Assembly (NCBI GenBank): GCA_029548025.1
Contig: JAKPOE010000409.1
Coordinates: forward strand, 1-8,388
DNA length: 8,388 nucleotides
Reading direction: 5' to 3'
DNA from: Spirochaetota bacterium
Lineage (GTDB): Bacteria; Spirochaetota; UBA4802; UB4802
Shown: positions 1 to 7,426 of the stretch, piece after piece
Layout of the letters: the number at the start of each line of letters is the position of its first letter
How positions within the stretch are numbered: the first letter of the stretch is position 1
The notes under the pieces: model-generated
The model's database searches: none
Told to the model about the DNA's origin: nothing
What the model saw: the letters and a program-made list of their open reading frames with translations, nothing else
Translations under genes and position numbers: made by a program

Positions 1-3000
1 CACTAAATCGTTCAGCTCTCTTTTATGTTGAATCATGGCATTGATTTTTTCTTCAAATGAACTTTTAGTAACAAACCTGTGTACAAAGACATTTTTTTTC
101 TGCCCAATTCTAAAGGCTCTATCGGTAGCCTGGTTTTCAACAGATGGGTTATACCAAAGATCATAATGGATAACATGATTTGCTTTTGTTAAATTTAAAC
201 CAACCCCTCCTGCTTTTAATGAAAGTATAAAGATTTGTGCGCTGTCATCATGTTCAAATTTTTCAATGAGTTCTTTTCTTTTAATCTGAGATAAATTGCC
301 GGTTAAAAATAATGGTTCCGATAATAATTCATTTTCAATAATTTGTTTTAATATATTTCCCATTTCTACAAATTGGGTGAAGATTAATACCTTTTCTTGT
401 TTCGCTATAATTGCTGGTAAAATCTCAAGCAATAATTTTGTTTTCCCTGAGATATGTGAAATAGCAGGACTTTTTTTATCATAATTTCGGGGATGATTGC
501 ATATTTGCTTTAATATTGTAAAGCTTTTCAATATAATGGGAAGCAGATTTTCGCTTGCGGCAATCTCTTCTCTGAGTTGCTGAACAACATGTTCATAGAG
601 TGCAATTTGCTCTTTTTCCATTTCAACAAATTGATCAATGATTATCTTTTCGGGTAAATCTTTGATGATTGATTTGTCAGTTTTAAGCCTGCGCAAAATA
701 AACGGTGATGTAATCTTTCGTAAATTTTCAATTTTTTGCTGATTACGCTTTAATTCTATTTCCTTTGTGTATTCGTTAACAAAATAATCTATTGATTTTA
801 AATACCCTGGCAATATAAAATCAAAGATACTCCAGAGCTCTGTAAGCCTATTTTCTATAGGTGTGCCACTCAATGCAATACGAAACTTTGCTTTCTTTGA
901 TAGATGCTTAATAGCTTTTGCAGTTAATGTTTGATAATTTTTTATCTTCTGTGCCTCATCAAGGATTATGCCATCATATACAATATCCTCCAGTTTTTTA
1001 TAATCCCTCTGTAATGTTTCGTAGGTGGTAAATATGATATCAGTATCACTGAATGTTCTTTTAGTTCCATAATAAAATGTATACGAAAGATTTTCAGAAA
1101 ATTTTTTAATTTCTGATTCCCAGTTAAACATTAATGTTTTGGGAACAACAATAAGCATTGGTTTTTTTATGTACCCATTTTCTTTTAAAAATTGTATAAC
1201 AGCTATTGCCTGTAATGTTTTTCCCAAACCCATGTCGTCGGCTAAAATTACTCCAAATCCATGTAAAAGCAGATGGAGCATCCAGTTAAAGCCTCGTTCT
1301 TGATATTCTCTCAGCGATGCGTTGAGATGAGGAAGCTGGTACTGCTGCTCTGTGAACATGGTTTCAAACATTGCTTTGATTTCATCACACAGTTCAATCG
1401 TTTCTGATTCATTGCTGAGATGAGATTTTAAAAGATCAAATTGCGACAGGTTTGATTTGGTTTCATACTGTTGCATGAGCTTGGCAATATCAGTTGTGTT
1501 AATCCGTATATAGCTATCTCTAAATTTAAGTAGCTCCTTATTTTGGTTCATTAAAGCAATAAGTTCCTCATAGGAAATTGTTTCATTGTCTATATAAAAC
1601 TCGTAATCAAATGTAACCATATCGTTAAGGCTAAAAAACGATACATGTGTTTTGTCTTTTAAGCGCGTTTTTATTTTAAGTTGAGGTTTTATAATCTCTT
1701 TTAATTCTTTTGGTAGTAAAACCTCTACCCCAAGGTTTTGTAACAGTTCAAGTTTTTTTGTTATGAGATCTTCCAATCGCTCCTGTGATACAGGCAGAGT
1801 GCTATTTTTTAATAGTAACGGTATTTCAGGTAAAACATCAATGAAGTTTGATAAAACTTTCAGTACTATATTTTTTGTCTTTTGTTCGGTAATTTGATTG
1901 ATGGTTGTATTGTTGACTAAAAATTGCAAAAAGTATTCATCATTATGTTTATCTATGATAACAGAAAAATCAAGATTTGATTCTATAAGTTCAAAGATAG
2001 AAAAATAATTAGCAATAGCCAATGGTAAAGCTTTATCATTGAAGCGTTCCATACTATATGGTTTTGATAAAAATATAGCATCGTACATGGTACTGTGAAA
2101 TTGCTTTGTTAACTTTAACGAAGATTTCATTGATGTTCCAATTATTGAAGCGTATTCAGTAAAGAAACATGCCAGCATAAATTTGATAGTGGATTCTTTA
2201 TCCATGGTACCACGGCTTTTCTTTGTATTTTTACCGGTCAATGATGGCAATGTTAGTGAGACAGGCATGGCTGATATTACATTATGTATCTGCTTTTTAA
2301 TATCAACAGGCGATGAAAGCAATCGAAAGATACAATAGAACTGATTTTTTTCTAGATAAACAGCAGGGATAAAGGCATTTGATTTTACAAAATTGTATGC
2401 AACACGCGAAAGGATAAACAAAAAATTATACATCAAACATTCGCTAGTAGATTCGTTTGATTCATACATGGTTGTGAATTGAAGAAATAATTTGAGCATG
2501 TTTAATGGTGATATATGGTATGTGCTGGTTTTGGCATCATATACCATTATGTTGAGGCTATCTATTTTTTGACGCACCGGTTCATGTTCAATGAGCTCAC
2601 TATAGAAGGTAAAATATGAACCAACAAAATTTTTATCCGGTATAAAAGAGATCTTCCCGGATTTAAAAAGATTTTCGAGCTTCAACAATAAATCACTGTC
2701 CATCGATGCTATATCCCTCAAAAGAATAGCATCGCTTAAGGCTTGTGATTTTTTATAAAATTTTTCAATAATGGGTTTAAAATCTTTATCAATAAATGAT
2801 GGATTATTTGATAGTTTTGATAATATAAAATTAGTGTAATTATTAATAGTAACTATCGCCACTTCGCGAAAGCTTTGCAATTCGTTGTTGTATTGGTTTT
2901 CGTGTGCTTCTTGAATATTGATGGGATAATCAATGAGCGATTTAGTGGTGATTTTGAACAGTTTTGTTAAATCCAATCCACGTAATGTAAATAATAAAAA

Positions 3001-3462
3001 TGGATTTAAATCTATTTCTCTGGTTAATAGATAGTATACTGCTGCCATGTGCTTGCACGGGTCGCCCCAGTCAGGGCAGCTGCATCCTCTATTCAATTCC
3101 TTCCAGTCAGAAGGGAATAATTTAATATTATTTTTTGTTAGTTCATCAAGCAGTATATCGGGTAGATTGCCTTTGATGATCTCGCCCAATACAAGTAGAT
3201 TGTCTTCTATGAGCGTAACAACCTTTTCTTTCTCGTCGCTTTTGAAAGGGCTAAAATAGAGCGACACTGTATATGATCTGCCTTGATTTCCTTTTACTTT
3301 TGCTAAAACAAGGGTATTGTTAATCTCAATCTTCTTTACTCTGTCGCTATTTGCATATCGCAATCCCCGCTGTAACCGTTTTATGTCAGCATAGTACTGG
3401 TAGATAGCCTCTAAAAAATAATTACCCCATACCGTTACGCCATATTTCAATTCCATAGCCAT
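1..3462 (-). CDS. SWIM zinc-finger SNF2/Swi2-family DNA-dependent ATPase (helicase-like), C-terminus cut by window edge
   Basis: Seen: 1154 codons without a stop, still open at base 1. A SWIM finger lies at residues 127-138 (C127-x-C129, then C136-x-H138). The SNF2 ATPase follows: a Q-motif-like LREYQERGFNW near 717, Walker A ADDMGLGKT at 741-749, DEAQ Walker B at 835-838, SGTPIEN at 865-871, motif V LKAGGVGLNL at 1082 onward and motif VI QATDRAFRIGQ at 1111-1121. Family knowledge: these are dsDNA-translocating ATPases that remodel protein-DNA complexes, usually without strand separation; SWIM fingers bind DNA or protein. Related bacterial proteins end about 40-60 residues further on. Residues about 140-690 show no motif I recognise. 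Start: an in-frame TAG at 3466-3468 leaves ATG 3462 or ATG 3456; the AGAG before them is better spaced (7 nt) for 3456. The gene stands alone and diverges from the lipoprotein operon. Cellular role unknown; no restriction or defence gene is adjacent. Confidence 0.95.
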   Translation of the reverse strand, partial: MAMELKYGVTVWGNYFLEAIYQYYADIKRLQRGLRYANSDRVKKIEINNTLVLAKVKGNQGRSYTVSLYFSPFKSDEKEKVVTLIEDNLLVLGEIIKGNLPDILLDELTKNNIKLFPSDWKELNRGCSCPDWGDPCKHMAAVYYLLTREIDLNPFLLFTLRGLDLTKLFKITTKSLIDYPINIQEAHENQYNNELQSFREVAIVTINNYTNFILSKLSNNPSFIDKDFKPIIEKFYKKSQALSDAILLRDIASMDSDLLLKLENLFKSGKISFIPDKNFVGSYFTFYSELIEHEPVRQKIDSLNIMVYDAKTSTYHISPLNMLKLFLQFTTMYESNESTSECLMYNFLFILSRVAYNFVKSNAFIPAVYLEKNQFYCIFRLLSSPVDIKKQIHNVISAMPVSLTLPSLTGKNTKKSRGTMDKESTIKFMLACFFTEYASIIGTSMKSSLKLTKQFHSTMYDAIFLSKPYSMERFNDKALPLAIANYFSIFELIESNLDFSVIIDKHNDEYFLQFLVNNTTINQITEQKTKNIVLKVLSNFIDVLPEIPLLLKNSTLPVSQERLEDLITKKLELLQNLGVEVLLPKELKEIIKPQLKIKTRLKDKTHVSFFSLNDMVTFDYEFYIDNETISYEELIALMNQNKELLKFRDSYIRINTTDIAKLMQQYETKSNLSQFDLLKSHLSNESETIELCDEIKAMFETMFTEQQYQLPHLNASLREYQERGFNWMLHLLLHGFGVILADDMGLGKTLQAIAVIQFLKENGYIKKPMLIVVPKTLMFNWESEIKKFSENLSYTFYYGTKRTFSDTDIIFTTYETLQRDYKKLEDIVYDGIILDEAQKIKNYQTLTAKAIKHLSKKAKFRIALSGTPIENRLTELWSIFDFILPGYLKSIDYFVNEYTKEIELKRNQQKIENLRKITSPFILRRLKTDKSIIKDLPEKIIIDQFVEMEKEQIALYEHVVQQLREEIAASENLLPIILKSFTILKQICNHPRNYDKKSPAISHISGKTKLLLEILPAIIAKQEKVLIFTQFVEMGNILKQIIENELLSEPLFLTGNLSQIKRKELIEKFEHDDSAQIFILSLKAGGVGLNLTKANHVIHYDLWYNPSVENQATDRAFRIGQKKNVFVHRFVTKSSFEEKINAMIQHKRELNDLV

Positions 3463-3477
3463 GCTCTATAAAAAAAG

Positions 3478-3483
3478 ATTATA
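3478..3483 (-). promoter_or_regulatory. Candidate -10 box of the SNF2 gene
   Basis: A perfect TATAAT reads leftward here, within TATTATAATC. It would start transcription about 7-9 bases before ATG 3462, giving a very short leader. No convincing -35 hexamer lies 16-18 bp upstream (TCAGAG at 3501-3506), so the assignment rests on the -10 alone in very AT-rich DNA. Confidence 0.4.
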
Positions 3484-3523
3484 ATAAAAATTACTAATAG
3501 CTCTGATAAAGCCGTTTAATCAA

Positions 3524-3580
3524 CAAAAAAAGAAAAAATAATTGAAAAAAAGTAGTATTTATCGATAGTCATACGATAGT
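3524..3580 (+). promoter_or_regulatory. Candidate promoter region of the lipoprotein/VKOR operon with A-tracts and a CGATAGT direct repeat
   Basis: Three A-tracts (3525-3531, 3533-3538, 3545-3551) lead into a TTGAAA at 3542-3547, a plausible -35. A weak GATAGT -10 (4 of 6 matches) follows at 3564-3569 with a 16-bp spacer. The heptamer CGATAGT occurs at 3563-3569 and again at 3574-3580, 11 bp apart or one helical turn, which is the geometry of a direct-repeat operator. This is inference from sequence shape only. It is the one gap that can hold both divergent promoters, and apart from these signals and the SNF2 -10 box I see nothing else in 3463-3607. Confidence 0.3.
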
Positions 3581-3607
3581 AAAAAAGGTAAAGGCTAATC
3601 ATACAGT

Positions 3608-4633
3608 ATGCAACATGGTAAACTTTATAGCATTATGTTATGTGTTTTACTCGTTACTGGTTGTTCAGATAAGGTTACAGTAACTGAATGCGGTATCTTT
3701 GCTCCTTCACGTCTTCACTATGTTAAAGGGCAGGATGGTGTAACGCCAGTAGATTTTGACGCACAGCATACCATGTGGACATTCGGTGACACCATTACTC
3801 ATGAGGGGATGATAGCTAATAGTCTGGCATTTACCAATAAAGTTGATGCAAGCAATATCAGGGAATTACCATTCCACTATTACACTGAAAATGGGGAAAT
3901 TGTTCCATTTATCCGGAATGACAAACATGAGGACCCTTCAAGAGACAGATTGTGGGCTTTTGATGGTATACGGATTAATAACACGGTGTATGTATACTAT
4001 GTCCATGTCTATATCCATGATCCGTTGAAACCTCTGTCATTTTCATTGATGGAAAGCTCGGTTGCTCACTGGGATGTGCCCTATAACTGGTCATTGGGAA
4101 AACCTGTACGCTTTAAAAGGTTCAAAAATCTTTTTACAGGGGATGTACCTGCTTTGGGGGCTTCTGTGCTGCAGCATAATGATTATGTGTATGTGGTTGG
4201 GCATATAAGCAAAAACGGTAAAAGTTCACTTGTTATTGCACGGGTTAAACCCCAACACATTTTGCAAAAGGATACGTATGCATTTTTACAGGGCGATAGT
4301 TCCTGGAAAAATACTGTAACCGGTGCAATTCATCTTTACGGCGATGTTGCAGGCGAGTGCTCGCTTGGATATGATGAAGACTATAAATTTTTTTACATTG
4401 TGTATTGTCAGCTTTTCAATGGCAATATCGTGATGAGCATTGCTCCCTCCATAGAACAATTGCCCTTTGCAAAAAAAATAATTCTCTATACGCCAAAAAA
4501 ATTAAAAGGTACTTCTATGATGTATTATTCGGCAAAAGAAATATTGCATATGAAAAATCAATGGTATATAATCTATATAAACCCGGCAGAATATCAACCG
4601 TATTTTATACAGGTTGATATAAATGTACATTAA
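3608..4633 (+). CDS. Putative lipoprotein with beta-propeller-like (glycoside hydrolase-fold, DUF4185-like) domain
   Basis: Seen: a 341-residue protein with a short signal peptide (K5, hydrophobic 9-17) and a lipobox VTGC placing the lipidated cysteine at C19, so the mature protein is probably membrane-anchored and outside the cytoplasm. The body is rich in short beta strands and aromatic residues. FGDT at 59-62, NSLA near 71-74 and WAFDGI at 116-121 resemble the opening blades of DUF4185/DUF5005-type five-bladed propellers, which relate to GH43/GH32-like sugar-active folds; this match is from memory and tentative. No catalytic triad was identified. The mature part has three cysteines besides C19 (C28, C251, C267). 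Start: an in-frame TAA at 3596-3598 and the need for a full signal peptide support ATG 3608, though the AAAGG at 3590-3594 is rather far away (13 nt). The next gene, a disulfide-forming enzyme, begins 17 bp after the stop, suggesting an operon. Substrate unknown. Confidence 0.6.
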   Translation: MQHGKLYSIMLCVLLVTGCSDKVTVTECGIFAPSRLHYVKGQDGVTPVDFDAQHTMWTFGDTITHEGMIANSLAFTNKVDASNIRELPFHYYTENGEIVPFIRNDKHEDPSRDRLWAFDGIRINNTVYVYYVHVYIHDPLKPLSFSLMESSVAHWDVPYNWSLGKPVRFKRFKNLFTGDVPALGASVLQHNDYVYVVGHISKNGKSSLVIARVKPQHILQKDTYAFLQGDSSWKNTVTGAIHLYGDVAGECSLGYDEDYKFFYIVYCQLFNGNIVMSIAPSIEQLPFAKKIILYTPKKLKGTSMMYYSAKEILHMKNQWYIIYINPAEYQPYFIQVDINVH

Positions 4634-4638
4634 ATTTT

Positions 4639-4645
4639 AAGGAAA
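4639..4645 (+). promoter_or_regulatory. Ribosome binding site of the VKOR-DsbA gene
   Basis: AAGGAAA with 7 bases between GGA and ATG 4651. It sits in the 17-bp gap after the lipoprotein stop, fixes the start and shows that the second gene is translated from its own site on a shared message. Confidence 0.7.
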
Positions 4646-4650
4646 CTTCC

Positions 4651-5874
4651 ATGCATATCAAAAAGTTTTTTTTATCAATGCTCATCACGTGTGGTATTGG
4701 GGTCATTATCTCTGCTTATTTGTTGTATATTCATTATTTTCCGCTTATACCTGATGCAGCGCTTTATTCGTTATGTACTGCTGGTAGTACCTTTGATTGC
4801 AATGCAGTTAATACCAGCGCCTATGCCATGCTTTTTGGAATGCCGCTAGCTGCATGGGGTATGGCATTTTATTTATTTTTCATTGCTGTGATACTAATTT
4901 ACACAATAAAAACAAAGCATGTAATCCTTGAATTTGGTATGTTGTGGTTAGCTATTTTTGCTGTATTGCTGTCAGTTGTATTAGGATATATATCATTTGT
5001 AAAAATACAAAAATTTTGTTCATTTTGTATGGCACTATGGCTATGTAATGTTGCACTGTTAACGCTGGTGCTCATATATATAGCATTGTTATATAAAGGT
5101 TTAATCAGGGGTATTAATACAATCCATGATTTTACTGTTGCAACCCTGTTTGCCGACAGCAAGCTACGTGGTACCATCGTTGTACTTGTTATTGCAGCGG
5201 TTGTGTCGCTTCTGGTTGCATGGGGTATTGATGGAACATTACAGCTTGCATATAACCAGAAACAAAAACAGCGCGAAGCAATAATACTACAGGAGTTTAA
5301 AAAAGAATACACCATGTTTGAAAGGGTTGCCATACCAGTTGATGGCACCATCCCTGTTATAGGTAAAAAAGAATATCCTGTACATATAACTGTTTTTTTT
5401 GATTTTAACTGCGGTGCCTGTCATAGAGCAATTGCTGTGCTCTCTGAACTGGCAAAAAAATATGAAGGGAAGGTGGCAGTTTACTTACGGCATTTTCCTC
5501 TGGATGCTACCTGTAACAGGTTTATTCAGCATAAAAAGGATGGTGCATCATGCATGGCATCAGGTATTGCATATGCTTTATATGGAAGCAATGAGTATCA
5601 TGATTATATCATGCAGTTAATGTCATACCGGGGGAAAGTTGATGAAATAGCTATTAACAGGGTGGTTTCAGATTTACATAAAGATTATGCTGATTTAAAA
5701 AAACTATCGAACACTGATACAATAAAAAAGCTTTTACAGGATGATATAGCACTGGGTGGTAAACTTGGCATACATGCAACGCCAACCATCATCATCAACA
5801 ATACCATGTTAAAACCCGGTATTCCACCGGCATATATTCTGGAAATGGCAATAAAGATTGAGATGAAACAATAA
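4651..5874 (+). CDS. Vitamin K epoxide reductase (VKOR) - DsbA-like thioredoxin fusion, periplasmic disulfide-bond formation
   Basis: Seen: a 407-residue, two-part protein. Residues 1-150 are a four-helix VKOR core with the loop cysteines C42 and C50, the conserved serine S56 and the quinone-site pair C123-S-F-C126. A fifth membrane helix (about 174-192) leads to a thioredoxin/DsbA-like domain with active site C254-G-A-C257 followed by H258, and the cis-proline loop ATP at 376-378. An extra pair, C288 and C301, lies in the helical insert. Family knowledge: in bacterial VKOR fusions substrate electrons pass from the thioredoxin CXXC to the loop cysteines, then to the membrane CXXC and a quinone, replacing the DsbA/DsbB pair. 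All residues for that relay are present, so the enzyme should be active. The DsbA part must face the periplasm. The upstream lipoprotein gene is probably co-transcribed and may encode a client. The stop codon directly abuts that of the convergent dCMP deaminase gene. Confidence 0.93.
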   Translation: MHIKKFFLSMLITCGIGVIISAYLLYIHYFPLIPDAALYSLCTAGSTFDCNAVNTSAYAMLFGMPLAAWGMAFYLFFIAVILIYTIKTKHVILEFGMLWLAIFAVLLSVVLGYISFVKIQKFCSFCMALWLCNVALLTLVLIYIALLYKGLIRGINTIHDFTVATLFADSKLRGTIVVLVIAAVVSLLVAWGIDGTLQLAYNQKQKQREAIILQEFKKEYTMFERVAIPVDGTIPVIGKKEYPVHITVFFDFNCGACHRAIAVLSELAKKYEGKVAVYLRHFPLDATCNRFIQHKKDGASCMASGIAYALYGSNEYHDYIMQLMSYRGKVDEIAINRVVSDLHKDYADLKKLSNTDTIKKLLQDDIALGGKLGIHATPTIIINNTMLKPGIPPAYILEMAIKIEMKQ

Positions 5875-6321
5875 TTATTTTTTAAACACAATTGTTTCAA
5901 TACCTGCCTCATTCATCATTGCTTGTGCCAGCTCATCGTTGTAGGGGTGTTCAACGATAAATGTCTTTATGCCGGCATTGATAAGCATTTTTGTACAGAT
6001 AGAGCAGGGCTGATGGGTAACATAGATAATAGCATTGGCAATTGATACACCATGATATGCTGCCTGTATGATGGCGTTTTGTTCGGCATGGAGACCGCGG
6101 CATAGCTCATGGCGCTCGCCCGATGGTACATTGTATATAGTGCGAAGACACGTTTCAGGGGTGCAATGGGTTATTCCGGTTGGAACTCCATTATAACCGG
6201 TTGAAAGAATACGTTTTTCCTTTACTATAACTGCGCCAACCTTGCGTCGAATGCAGGTTGCACGTGTTGCAACATCATGAGCAATGGTCATAAAATATTC
6301 ATCCCAGGTTGGTCGGTTCAT
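5875..6321 (-). CDS. comEB: dCMP deaminase (deoxycytidylate deaminase, ComEB/DCTD family)
   Basis: Catalyses hydrolytic deamination of dCMP to dUMP, feeding thymidylate synthesis in the cytoplasm. Seen: 148 residues, normal for the family, with the zinc deaminase signature HAEQN (ligand H78, proton-shuttling E80) and PCSIC-x-K (ligands C106 and C109). The family's N-terminal RKVGAVIV and TGYNGVPTG blocks are at 26-33 and 41-49, and conserved cysteines C53, C58 and C74 precede the active site. Start: the frame extends to a GTG at 6339, but ATG 6321 is preferred because it overlaps the upstream stop as ATGA and has AAGG at 6332-6335 ten bases ahead. This implies translational coupling to the membrane-protein gene before it. 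No allosteric site was assigned. It is the last gene of the minus-strand cluster and its stop touches the stop of the VKOR gene. The symbol is a family label. Confidence 0.95.
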   Translation of the reverse strand: MNRPTWDEYFMTIAHDVATRATCIRRKVGAVIVKEKRILSTGYNGVPTGITHCTPETCLRTIYNVPSGERHELCRGLHAEQNAIIQAAYHGVSIANAIIYVTHQPCSICTKMLINAGIKTFIVEHPYNDELAQAMMNEAGIETIVFKK

Positions 6322-6893
6322 TTTGCCGTTACCTTGCACTTACATTGTAATGACGTTGAATAATCCATAATTGTGTGAAGTGTAAACATTACGGTTAAAG
6401 GGATTACACTATGATAAGCATAGCGCTTGTATTGAAGCAAATCATGTTTTTTCCCAAATGCAATAATTGCATCAAGAGGAATAGAAACGGTATGGGTGAT
6501 TGGTTTATCAGGCGTAATATGTAATACAGTTGCATCAATGTGTACTGGCAGCGAGGTAATTTCAGTATTCTGGTGCAGGATGGTTATTGTGGCAAATGGT
6601 TTTTTAATGGGTAAAACTGATCTGTCAGGGCTTGTCAGTGTAATGGTTGCCAGTATGGGCTTGTTGATTGAATGAATGATTGAAAAGCGAACCTGGATAT
6701 TGTTTATCAAAACAGTTTGATAGATGTAGTCTGAATGCTCTTTTTTTTGAAAGATAAGCAATAGTAATGTCAAAAATACAATAAGGTTCACGAGCAAAAA
6801 TATTTGTGAAAACCTCTTTTTACGCGAATTTGTTTCAGGGATGGGTTCCCCTTTTTTTATATGTTCAAACTTTTCTTTAATTTCTTCACGCAT
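6318..6893 (-). CDS. Unrecognised single-pass membrane protein with beta-rich extracytoplasmic domain
   Basis: I do not recognise this 191-residue protein. Seen: a charged N-terminal cytoplasmic stretch (residues 1-27) ending in a basic RKKR, one hydrophobic helix at about 28-48, then about 140 residues of alternating polar and beta-branched residues that read like a beta-sandwich. The positive-inside rule puts that domain outside the cytoplasm. The tail carries a CKC pair three residues before VTAK and no other cysteines. It begins 7 bp after the stop of the preceding gene with no clear Shine-Dalgarno, so it may depend on coupling. Its TGA overlaps the dCMP deaminase ATG by four bases. The tight packing supports a real gene but says little about function, since deaminase neighbours are often incidental. 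Confidence 0.75.
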   Translation of the reverse strand: MREEIKEKFEHIKKGEPIPETNSRKKRFSQIFLLVNLIVFLTLLLLIFQKKEHSDYIYQTVLINNIQVRFSIIHSINKPILATITLTSPDRSVLPIKKPFATITILHQNTEITSLPVHIDATVLHITPDKPITHTVSIPLDAIIAFGKKHDLLQYKRYAYHSVIPLTVMFTLHTIMDYSTSLQCKCKVTAK

Positions 6894-6900
6894 GGTTTTA

Positions 6901-7347
6901 CTATTCTAATTGATTGATGATTACTTCAGGAAGATGAAATGCAATTGATTTTAGTTTATACATGTTGCCATATATTAATGTAAAAAAATGAATGGTTATT
7001 GTACCGCTGTCCTTTAATGACCGTAAAAAAAATGCATTAACTGGATTTTTTGCAATATGGAATGTATGGTAGGTTTGTATCTGGTTGCCATTGGCAAACA
7101 TGGTTAAGCTTAAAAATTTTTCCTCTTTTTCCACAAGCCATGAAACATTGGAAGGTTGTATATCATCAATAGCTTCCGGTAGATCAAAGTAGATCAAACA
7201 GTAATCGTGGGGTGTGGACAAAAGCATGGACATTCCCGCATCTATGAAGTAATCGTACAGAAAAGCAAAGAACTCTTTTTCAAGAGGAACATTTTCACGT
7301 AAGCTTTGCAAATCGGTAATAAATTGTTGTGTTACAGTAATATCCAT
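6901..7347 (-). CDS. Hypothetical soluble protein, unrecognised
   Basis: I do not recognise this 148-residue protein. It has no signal peptide or membrane helix and a single cysteine (within HDYCLIYFDLP), and it looks like a mixed alpha/beta cytoplasmic protein with a helical start and beta strands in the second half. The start at ATG 7347 has only a weak, distant GGCAGG upstream. A possible promoter (TTGTTC, 18 bp, TACTAT, reading leftward in 7348-7426) is too degenerate to call. The next gene starts 7 bp after its TAG, so the two unknown proteins and the dCMP deaminase likely form one transcript. The LysE-type gene ends 79 bp upstream, so read-through from it is also possible. Confidence 0.7.
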   Translation of the reverse strand: MDITVTQQFITDLQSLRENVPLEKEFFAFLYDYFIDAGMSMLLSTPHDYCLIYFDLPEAIDDIQPSNVSWLVEKEEKFLSLTMFANGNQIQTYHTFHIAKNPVNAFFLRSLKDSGTITIHFFTLIYGNMYKLKSIAFHLPEVIINQLE

Positions 7348-7426
7348 AATTGGGTATTGCCTGCCATATAGTATTAACGTATAACCGTATTGAACAAAAC
7401 CGAAAGCATTAACAGTAACTATCGCC

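Noticed and set aside
1..3462. SNF2 gene as part of a phage-defence system such as DISARM
   Set aside because: No methylase, nuclease, phospholipase-D-type or DUF1998-type partner is in the window, and the neighbours are envelope and metabolic genes. Genes left of base 1 cannot be seen.
4899..5351. 150-residue open frame on the minus strand opposite the VKOR gene
   Set aside because: It lies wholly inside a confidently assigned gene, has no plausible ribosome site or domain, and its serine/threonine-rich sequence is typical of an antisense shadow.
6322..6339. Longer dCMP deaminase starting at GTG 6339
   Set aside because: It would add six residues, deepen the overlap with the upstream gene and start at a weaker codon, while ATG 6321 has ATGA coupling and a spaced AAGG.
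2848..7426. 13-bp exact repeat AGTAACTATCGCC at 2848-2860 and 7414-7426
   Set aside because: One copy is inside the SNF2 coding region. A match of this length is expected about by chance in a window of this size and base composition.
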